This document shows positions 14,879 through 20,710 of a DNA stretch of 22,710 bases, piece by piece. The stretch is from an uncultured Balneolaceae bacterium (GTDB taxonomy: Bacteria > Bacteroidota > Rhodothermia > Balneolales > Balneolaceae). Position numbers and translations under genes: made by a program. The notes beneath the pieces are model-generated. The model did not search any database. It saw nothing but the letters and a program-made list of their open reading frames with translations, and had not been told where the DNA came from. The number at the start of each line of letters is the position of its first letter. Position 1 is the stretch's first letter. The stretch is taken from contig CALJMB010000071.1 of assembly GCA_937982515.1 (NCBI GenBank), forward strand, positions 1 to 22,710, read 5' to 3'.

Positions 14879-16236
14879 CCGGATCTATATTGATTGCCGA
14901 CGATGAATCTGAAATTCGCGAATCCCTTTCTATGGTTCTAGAAGATGAGGGACACATCTGCACAACTGTTGAAGATGGAGCTGCGGCTATCCAGGTGCTC
15001 AAAGAGCATACATTCGATATCCTCATTACAGACTTGAAAATGCCTAAAGCTGATGGCATCGAGGTACTGGAACAGGCTCTGAAATACGCATCACAGACAT
15101 TGCCCATTGTTATCACGGCTTATGCTACTGTAGAGACCGCCATTCAGGCATTGCGAAAAGGCGCGGCAGACTATATTCTAAAGCCTTTGGACTTTGATGA
15201 GGTGCTTATTCGTATAGAGAATTTACTGGAACACCGGAGTTTGATTCAGGAGAACAAATATCTGAGAGAGCGTATAGATCAGGAGTTTAACTTCAATCAC
15301 ATTATAGGGGAAAGCCCGGCGATGAAGAAAGTATACCAAATGGTAGAGCGGGTCAGCCAGGCCATCAGCAATGTATTGATTACCGGGCCAAGCGGAACAG
15401 GTAAAGAACTGGTAGCCCGGGCTATCCACTTTAACAGCGATCGTAGTAAAAAGCCTTTCATTGCTATCAATTGCGGAGCTATATCCGAGAGTCTGGTTGA
15501 GTCGGAACTTTTCGGACATGTAAAAGGGGCGTTTACCGGTGCTATATCCAGTAAAGAAGGTGTGTTTGTAGCCGCCAACAAGGGGACCGTGTTTTTGGAT
15601 GAAATAGGGGAAATTCCGCTGAATCTACAGGTTAATCTGTTGCGGGTACTACAGGAAAGAGAAGTCAGACCGGTAGGCTCTAACCAGGTTGTTAATTTTG
15701 ATACACGGATCATTGCGGCAACCAATAAAGATTTGCTACAGGAGGTAAAGGAGGGCAGGTTCAGAGAAGATTTGTACTACCGCCTGAATGTAGTAGAGAT
15801 TAAGCTTCCCCCCCTTTCCGAACGGAAAGAGGATATTCCCCTGCTGGCTTATCATTTTCTAAAAAAATACAGTAAAGAGCTCAACCGTCCGGTGCAGGGA
15901 GTAGCCGGGGAAGCCATGGCGGCTTTGCTCTCTTATGAATGGAAAGGCCAGGTAAGAGAATTGGAAAATATAATTGAACGGGCAGTACTACTGGGTGATT
16001 CGGAGTTTATTACTCTGTCAGATCTCCCTGAGGGAATCATAAGCTCGGAGAGCGAGTATCATATGGATTCGGAGTCTCTGGAAGAAGCTGTTCAGGCCTT
16101 TGAAAGGCATTACATTCAAAGCGTACTCCGCCGCACTGAAGGGAATAAATCACAGGCTGCCCGCCTGCTTGATATTGATCCTTCCACCCTTTACAGGAAG
16201 ATGGAGCGCATGGGGTTGTCAGGCTCCGAACGATAG
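14875..16236 (+). CDS. NtrC-family sigma-54-dependent response regulator
   Basis: A 453-residue transcription activator with three domains in order. The receiver (about 3-120) has acidic residues Asp9-Asp10, phospho-acceptor Asp53, Thr81 and Lys103. The AAA+ domain has Walker A GPSGTGKE at 171-178, the sigma-54 contact loop GAFTGA at 218-223, and Walker B VFLDEIGE at 239-246. A Fis-type helix-turn-helix lies near the C-terminus (NKSQAARLLDIDPSTLYRKM). The intact GAFTGA loop shows that it acts on sigma-54 RNA polymerase. It overlaps the kinase gene by 4 bp and is its partner. Target genes are unknown; a candidate -24/-12 promoter lies at 17882-17897. Confidence 0.97.
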   Translation: MTGSILIADDESEIRESLSMVLEDEGHICTTVEDGAAAIQVLKEHTFDILITDLKMPKADGIEVLEQALKYASQTLPIVITAYATVETAIQALRKGAADYILKPLDFDEVLIRIENLLEHRSLIQENKYLRERIDQEFNFNHIIGESPAMKKVYQMVERVSQAISNVLITGPSGTGKELVARAIHFNSDRSKKPFIAINCGAISESLVESELFGHVKGAFTGAISSKEGVFVAANKGTVFLDEIGEIPLNLQVNLLRVLQEREVRPVGSNQVVNFDTRIIAATNKDLLQEVKEGRFREDLYYRLNVVEIKLPPLSERKEDIPLLAYHFLKKYSKELNRPVQGVAGEAMAALLSYEWKGQVRELENIIERAVLLGDSEFITLSDLPEGIISSESEYHMDSESLEEAVQAFERHYIQSVLRRTEGNKSQAARLLDIDPSTLYRKMERMGLSGSER

Positions 16237-16244
16237 TGTATGGT

Positions 16245-16931
16245 TTACGATTCCAAACGGACGGTTACATCAAAATGTACGGTTAGTGCGGGATCTGCTT
16301 TTATGAGTCCAAACAGTGCAGTTGGCGGCATGATATCAAACTCATACATATCCAACTGTTTAGCTCCCTTAACTCTGAAGCGGCGGGGACTCAGAAGTTT
16401 CCCCTGAATGGTGACCTCTGCCGTATCCTGTACGCCGGCAATTTCCAGAATGCCCAGGGTGTGAATATCCATCCATTCTGATTCTGCCTGCCCGGCAGCG
16501 TTTATTCCACCGGCCTCAAGCAGCTTATATCGGATATAAGGGTGTTCTTCCATTTTCAGCGCCTCATACATATCGCTATTCATCTTTCGCTTTCCACACT
16601 CAAGTGAGTGGACGGGTATCTTTACATTAACCGACACATTACCACGACCTTGTACATTTTGACGAGGATGCCGCGTATTTTCTATAGTACCGTTGCCCGA
16701 CAGCTCCTTTGCTCTGCAAATGTAGTCAGCTACACTTGCAGAGCCTTCTATCCACAGCTGTCCGCCAGGTTCTATTATGATGGCGCCCGGAGCTGCAGAT
16801 GGAGCATATTGAGCCAGCACCGGAAGAGGTATGATCATTATTAAGCAGATACATACCGCGAGCCACAAGTAAAGAAGCGTACTTGCGGCTGAAATGAATG
16901 TGGCTGATTGGTGTGATTCAGATTGTACCAT
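16245..16931 (-). CDS. YceI-like periplasmic protein, divergent copy
   Basis: A 228-residue protein with an N-terminal signal peptide (hydrophobic stretch about 18-39, ending PVLAQ). The rest resembles the YceI lipocalin-like beta-barrel that binds isoprenoid or other lipids in the periplasm. It shares landmarks with the next gene: an xSLECGKRKMNSDMYEALK segment followed by HPYIRY, an internal strand LEIAGV, and the end motif DIMPPTALFGLI. The N-terminal region is longer and less typical than that of its neighbour. It follows that paralogue by 10 bp on the same strand, so both are one operon. It is convergent with the sigma-54 activator gene (8-bp gap). The ligand is unknown. Confidence 0.85.
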   Translation of the reverse strand: MVQSESHQSATFISAASTLLYLWLAVCICLIMIIPLPVLAQYAPSAAPGAIIIEPGGQLWIEGSASVADYICRAKELSGNGTIENTRHPRQNVQGRGNVSVNVKIPVHSLECGKRKMNSDMYEALKMEEHPYIRYKLLEAGGINAAGQAESEWMDIHTLGILEIAGVQDTAEVTIQGKLLSPRRFRVKGAKQLDMYEFDIMPPTALFGLIKADPALTVHFDVTVRLES

Positions 16932-16941
16932 TGCAAAGGTG

Positions 16942-17529
16942 TTACGGAGCCAGGGTTACCGAAAATATTATTTCGACCTCTTCGCCGGCGCGAACGGTTC
17001 CAAACATAGCACTGGGAGGATCTACTTCATAGTCTTTCATGTTAAGTTTGTACGATCCGTCAAACTGATATTGCTTGCTATCCAGAAGCTGTCCTTTAAC
17101 CGGAAACGATACAGCACGGGTTATGCCAGCAATGATCAGATCCCCTTCTACATCCAGATCAAATGGTTCTCCTTTATTAATACCGGATGCCAGGCTGGCG
17201 TTGGTAACAGTGAATGAAATGGCGGGGTGAGTTTTTTCTTTCAACGCCTCATATGTCTTTTTATTCATAGCGCCTTTTCCGCATTCTATACTTTTTACCC
17301 ATGCAACAAGGCTAAAGTGTTCAACCAGTGTTTCTCCGGATGTTGCATCTCCCCTGATCTGCGCCTGTGCTGTGAAATCATCAACGGTACACTCCCAGTC
17401 GTGCAGAGTTGAGGTTCCCCGGATGGTCAGGGCACTTTGATCGGTCAGCGTATAACCAACAGGTTGTGCATAACTATTTATTGTTGCCGGAATGATAAGG
17501 ACTAAGAGCAATATGGCTGATTTTTTCAT
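16942..17529 (-). CDS. YceI-family periplasmic lipid-binding protein
   Basis: A 195-residue protein beginning MKKSAILLLVLIIPATINSYAQ, a clear signal peptide. I chose ATG at 17529, which has the ribosome-binding site aaagg 5 bases upstream; a GTG two codons earlier is less likely. The mature part shows the YceI pattern: an opening strand SALTIRGTSTLHDWECTV, then the SIECGKGAMNKKTYEALK segment, HPAISFTVTNA, the GDLIIAGITRAVSFPV strands, and the PPSAMFGTVRAGEEV end. YceI proteins are extended lipocalin-like barrels that bind polyisoprenoids, with roles linked to quinones or stress. It is the first gene of the two-gene YceI operon and is divergent from the lone receiver gene. Confidence 0.92.
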   Translation of the reverse strand: MKKSAILLLVLIIPATINSYAQPVGYTLTDQSALTIRGTSTLHDWECTVDDFTAQAQIRGDATSGETLVEHFSLVAWVKSIECGKGAMNKKTYEALKEKTHPAISFTVTNASLASGINKGEPFDLDVEGDLIIAGITRAVSFPVKGQLLDSKQYQFDGSYKLNMKDYEVDPPSAMFGTVRAGEEVEIIFSVTLAP

Positions 17530-17608
17530 AATCACCTTTCTGTTAAGGGTAAGGATGGTTTGCTTATACTATATACAAGCTTCGTTCCAAACAGGCACGA
17601 CCATAGAT

Positions 17609-17698
17609 ATTCAAGGCTGGAAATATTAAAAATGATGTCTGTTGCTTGCAGAGGGGCAATTGTAGAGAATGATGATTTAAATATTTCAGCCTAGAATT
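17609..17698. repeat. About 90-bp imperfect palindrome
   Basis: The left arm, about 17609-17630 (attcaaggctggaaatatta), and the right arm, about 17675-17698, match as reverse complements over about 22 bases with a few single-base gaps. The core is aggctg with aaatatt on one side and aaatatt-cagcct on the other. The 44-base centre has smaller complementary words (ttgc/gcaa, tctg/caga). It could be a structured RNA, a tiny non-autonomous mobile element or a regulatory site. No target-site duplication was identified. Confidence 0.45.
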
Positions 17699-17881
17699 CC
17701 GGTCCTTCTTTTCAGGACCCTTCTTGTTGCGTTTATGCAATAGTTGCGCGGATTTTACCATGCATGGTTACAAGAGTATGTCCGCATCTGTGGGAGGAAG
17801 CGTGAAATAATAATCCTGATGAGGTGTAAAGTTCATATTTGTTCAACACATATGGGGATAAATATCAGGAATTGATAAAAC

Positions 17882-17897
17882 TGGTATCAGAATTGCC
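17882..17897 (+). promoter_or_regulatory. Candidate sigma-54 (-24/-12) promoter
   Basis: TGGTAT, five bases, TTGCC, against the consensus TGGCAC-N5-TTGCW. The invariant GG (17883-17884) and GC (17895-17896) are present with exactly 10 bases between them. Transcription would begin near 17908, about 45 bases before the receiver ATG. An NtrC-type activator is encoded 1.6 kb upstream. Confidence 0.6.
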
Positions 17898-17952
17898 TTA
17901 CTAAGTTTAATTGTTGAACTGTTCTCAAAAGCTCTCGCCTTGCATACAGGAG

Positions 17953-18345
17953 ATGAAACCAGGATCCAATACAACAAAATTTATTTTAATAGTAGTTGAT
18001 GAAGAAGCTATCCGGGAATCATTAGCACTGATTTTAGAGGAAGAAGGATACCATTGTATTTCTGTGCCTGATGGAGAAGTAGCCGTAGAACAAGCCTTTT
18101 CCCGCACATTCAATCTGATTATCATAGACCCGTTCCTCTCTAAACGAAAAGGTCTCAAGCTCTTGGTAGAATTGAAAATGCGGCAACCCCATACCCCCAT
18201 ACTTATTCTCAGTTCCTATTATGATGTGGAAATGGCAAGTTATGCTCTAAACCAGGGAGCAACACAGTATTTCTTAAAACCAATAGATTTTGAGCAACTG
18301 ATTACTGTTGTCCGCCAACTCTTGTCTGAAGTACCCTGCCGATAG
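17953..18345 (+). CDS. Stand-alone receiver (CheY-like) protein with altered acid pocket
   Basis: A 130-residue protein that consists only of a receiver domain. It is clearly related to the receiver of the nearby NtrC-type activator (shared EEAIRESLALILEEEGY-like and FLKPIDFEQL segments). The phospho-acceptor Asp (IIIDPF), the conserved Ser (LSSYYD) and Lys (LKP) are kept. Of the acidic pair that binds magnesium, the first Asp is Val (IVVDEE instead of the usual VDDE). Phosphorylation may therefore be weak or absent. The ATG at 17953 directly follows aggag, which is too close for an ideal ribosome-binding site; TTG codons at 17911 and 17914 are alternatives. With no output domain, it probably acts by protein contact. 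Confidence 0.85.
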   Translation: MKPGSNTTKFILIVVDEEAIRESLALILEEEGYHCISVPDGEVAVEQAFSRTFNLIIIDPFLSKRKGLKLLVELKMRQPHTPILILSSYYDVEMASYALNQGATQYFLKPIDFEQLITVVRQLLSEVPCR

Positions 18346-18495
18346 GCACACAGCGCGAGAAAACAGACGCATTGGTACCAAAAGGGAGATCGGTTAATAT
18401 GATAAAAGCAAGCTAAAAAATAAAAGTTTATTATTACATCATAATTTACATATATTTTTGGTGATTTATTAACATCAATGAAAACAAGGGGATAT

Positions 18496-18900
18496 ATGAA
18501 TGCATTAACAAATAGCATAGCAAGAGCACTTTATGCACTGCCTTTTGGAGTATTTGGGATTCTTCACTTTATAAACGCCAGTGCTATGGCGGGAATGGTG
18601 CCGGTGCCAGGAGGCGCTTTTTGGGTGTACCTTACCGGACTAATTTTTCTGGCAGCTTGCGTGAGCATTCTTACGGAAAGGAAAACGTATCTTGCCGGAC
18701 TGGTGTTGGGAATAACGTTACTTGTTTTTGTCTTGACTATACACCTTCCTGCCATCATTAACGCCGCTGATGCCATGGCTATGCAGAATTCATTAACTCA
18801 GCTGCTGAAGGATACTGCTCTTGCGGGTGGAGCTTTTTATATCGCCGGCAGATATCGCCATCATGAGCCATCTGCTGCGTCAACAGATCCTGCTATATAA
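18496..18900 (+). CDS. DoxX-like small integral membrane protein
   Basis: A 134-residue protein with four hydrophobic helices. The ATG at 18496 has gggg 4 bases upstream; an in-frame ATG at 18478 without such a site would add six residues. The pattern of a first helix with ALPFGVFGILHFINA, a loop with VPVPGGAFWVYLTGL, a helix beginning the second pair after ERKTYLAGLVL, and then IHLPAI resembles the DoxX family. DoxX-like proteins have been linked to quinone- or sulfur-linked redox steps in a few organisms, but the role here is unknown. It stands alone between the receiver gene and a convergent porin gene. Confidence 0.72.
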   Translation: MNALTNSIARALYALPFGVFGILHFINASAMAGMVPVPGGAFWVYLTGLIFLAACVSILTERKTYLAGLVLGITLLVFVLTIHLPAIINAADAMAMQNSLTQLLKDTALAGGAFYIAGRYRHHEPSAASTDPAI

Positions 18901-18925
18901 TTTGGATAATACAATTAACCAGAGC

Positions 18926-18956
18926 AAAGCCCGTCGAAAAAACTTCTAAGGGCTTT
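18926..18956 (+). terminator. Hairpin after the DoxX-like gene
   Basis: aaagccc (18926-18932) pairs with gggcttt (18950-18956) around a 17-base loop, 25 bases past the stop codon. It is followed by a weak T-containing stretch. It is a probable terminator of the DoxX-like gene. Confidence 0.55.
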
Positions 18957-18967
18957 ACTATGGGTAA

Positions 18968-18999
18968 AAGCGATACTACATGTCACTGTAGTATCGCTT
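18968..18999 (-). terminator. Strong hairpin, probable terminator of the porin gene
   Basis: A perfect 13-bp stem, aagcgatactaca at 18968-18980 and tgtagtatcgctt at 18987-18999, with a 6-base loop. Read on the minus strand it lies 25 bases past the porin stop and is followed by TTTTACCC, a short T-tract. It could also stop transcription from the plus side. Confidence 0.65.
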
Positions 19000-19023
19000 A
19001 AGGGAGATTACGTGTGATAAAAA

Positions 19024-20295
19024 CTAAAAGCTGATTACGGCCTCCAACATAACTCCGCTGAATTTTCCGTCTTCAAATATACTTCCGGTAGCAAATCCAT
19101 CATACGCCTGTTGTACATATTCAAATTTGGCCAACACGTTTTTGGTAATAAACCAGCCTGCGCCAATATTGTACCGGCTAATATCAACATTGTTACCATC
19201 GGCCAGCTCTCCTGAAACCAGGTTGTAACGCCCACCCAGATAAACTTCTTCTTTGGCGCCAAAGCGATAGAGAAGCTCTGCCCCATATTGTTGGAAGGTA
19301 CGGCTGTCAGGTTCAGTAACAGCCTTTCCGGAGGTCGTTTCAAATACCCCGTAAAACTCAAGCCCCTGATACTTGACGAATGGGTTAATCATGATGGCTG
19401 TGAGTTCATTGCTGAATTCCGGATTAAAACGTCCGGTCCGGAAATCACTACTGTTATCCGTCATTACATTGTAATAACGGGCTCCGGCACGGTCGCCTGA
19501 ATAGAGGTATGTTCCGGCAGACTCGCCGGTAGTGTAGATAGAGCCGGTCAGGCGTACTCTCAGGTTGTCATTGATCTGAGAATCATAACCCAGTTTACCA
19601 ACAATAGATGGTTTAGTGACGGGCGTTCCGGGCGTGGGTTGTACCACACTTTGATTCAGCTTACCATTGGTAACTCCAACCATAGCCAGCCATCCGTTGT
19701 TTTGGTAATAGAGCTCTCCCCCCACCTCTGTAGTGAAGGAGTCCATAATGTAATTACCTACAAACGGATTGTATATGGCCTGACCGTTATCGGTTCTTCG
19801 AAAGTGATTGTCTCCATAGTTAATTTCCATATGACCCACTTTAACCGTTACCTTGTCCATTAATCCCGAAAGCAGGCCTTCAGAAATGAAATCCAATCTG
19901 TCAATTTGAATATAGCCGCCTTTTACGTAAGGTTCTGGGTGATGACGAGATGAGAGGTAGGTTCGCAAATGCATTCGAAGCCCATCTTCCAGTTGTACAT
20001 CAAAATCCAGGTTTGAAGTGGCCAGGTTAAAATTCGGTCCAATCTCATGCAACGGAACCATCCCGCTGTTTTCGTGATCAAAGGCCTGAAATTGCAATGT
20101 GTTCGCTCCGCCAATACGTACCTTAAGCCCTTCAAAGGCAATAGGTGTGGTTTTCGGTGTTTCAAAAACATTCAGCCCTCTCTGGTCCTGATATCTGAAA
20201 TATTGCATTTCCCGGGATTGTTGCGCGTATGCACTTCCACCCATTACAAGTAGTATCAGAAAAAGCGTAAGCAGACTTTGTTTAATAAAGTTCAT
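19024..20295 (-). CDS. Outer-membrane porin (beta-barrel)
   Basis: A 423-residue protein with a signal peptide (MNFIKQSLLTLFLILLVMGG, cleaved after AYAQ). The mature part alternates amphipathic strands with turns rich in Gly, Asn and Asp throughout (KVRIGGANTLQFQAF, YGAELLYRFG, NIGAGWFITKNVLAKFEYVQ), and the last residue is Phe (EAVISF), the outer-membrane insertion signal. It resembles the single-chain porins of Bacteroidota-like bacteria (phosphate-selective porin O/P type or similar), with about 16 strands expected. The substrate cannot be told from sequence. The start is ATG. It lies downstream of an RND pump gene on the same strand, but a 415-bp gap with a hairpin separates them, so it probably has its own promoter. 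Confidence 0.88.
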   Translation of the reverse strand: MNFIKQSLLTLFLILLVMGGSAYAQQSREMQYFRYQDQRGLNVFETPKTTPIAFEGLKVRIGGANTLQFQAFDHENSGMVPLHEIGPNFNLATSNLDFDVQLEDGLRMHLRTYLSSRHHPEPYVKGGYIQIDRLDFISEGLLSGLMDKVTVKVGHMEINYGDNHFRRTDNGQAIYNPFVGNYIMDSFTTEVGGELYYQNNGWLAMVGVTNGKLNQSVVQPTPGTPVTKPSIVGKLGYDSQINDNLRVRLTGSIYTTGESAGTYLYSGDRAGARYYNVMTDNSSDFRTGRFNPEFSNELTAIMINPFVKYQGLEFYGVFETTSGKAVTEPDSRTFQQYGAELLYRFGAKEEVYLGGRYNLVSGELADGNNVDISRYNIGAGWFITKNVLAKFEYVQQAYDGFATGSIFEDGKFSGVMLEAVISF

Positions 20296-20710
20296 GGTGT
20301 AACCCCATATATTTTTAATTGTCTTAAATTAACGTAGTGTGATTTTGACAGGACTGATCAGGTTTACGGTTATAACTGTCGGTCCTGAAAGTGTTTGTTC
20401 AAGCTTAGGATCTTCATTCAGGATAATTACAATTACCGTTCCAGCTTTGACGGGGAAGGCTAAAATAAATGCCTTCTGTGCAGGAAGTTTATTTAAGAGG
20501 AGCAGAAAGCGTTTTTATGCAAAGAAGCAGATGGGAAGAAAGGCTAATTATTTATACGGATGGAATAAAATCAATTTATTATGCAGTGTTGCAATAGGCA
20601 GATATAAGGTTTGTTGCAACACTGCATAGCTCGCATGATTGGCTGGAAATGTGCAGGGCCTGAAGGGGCTCGAAATCTTACTTGTATAGGAGTTCTGAAA
20701 TTAGTGTTTG
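20296..20710. other. Gap between RND transporter and porin genes
   Basis: 415 bp with no convincing gene. It holds a perfect 15-bp inverted repeat (20580-20628). A minus-strand frame stays open without an ATG for about 61 codons between a stop at 20515-20517 and TAA at 20329-20331. The inverted pair caggac/gtcctg lies near 20350-20387. The porin promoter must be within this gap. Confidence 0.45.
20580..20628. repeat. Perfect 15-bp inverted repeat with embedded TGTTGCAACA palindrome
   Basis: tatgcagtgttgcaa (20580-20594) and ttgcaacactgcata (20614-20628) are exact reverse complements around a 19-base centre. Each arm also overlaps a self-palindrome: tgttgcaaca at 20612-20621, exact, and tgttgcaata at 20587-20596, one mismatch. 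It lies 83 bases after the RND gene stop. It may be a terminator hairpin for that gene (followed on the minus strand by an AT-rich stretch but no true T-tract) or a pair of binding sites for a dimeric regulator of the porin gene. Confidence 0.65.

Larger units (their letters stand above)
17530..17952. other. Divergent regulatory region between YceI operon and receiver gene
   Basis: 423 bp without a gene. It contains an imperfect long palindrome at 17609-17698, a 6-bp hairpin (ggtcct at 17701-17706 with aggacc further on), a sigma-54 promoter candidate at 17882-17897, and 8-bp inverted arms gttcaaca (17841-17848) and tgttgaac (17912-17919) flanking that promoter. A promoter for the YceI operon must lie near 17540-17600; tatagtataa on the minus strand there is a possible -10. 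Confidence 0.5.
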
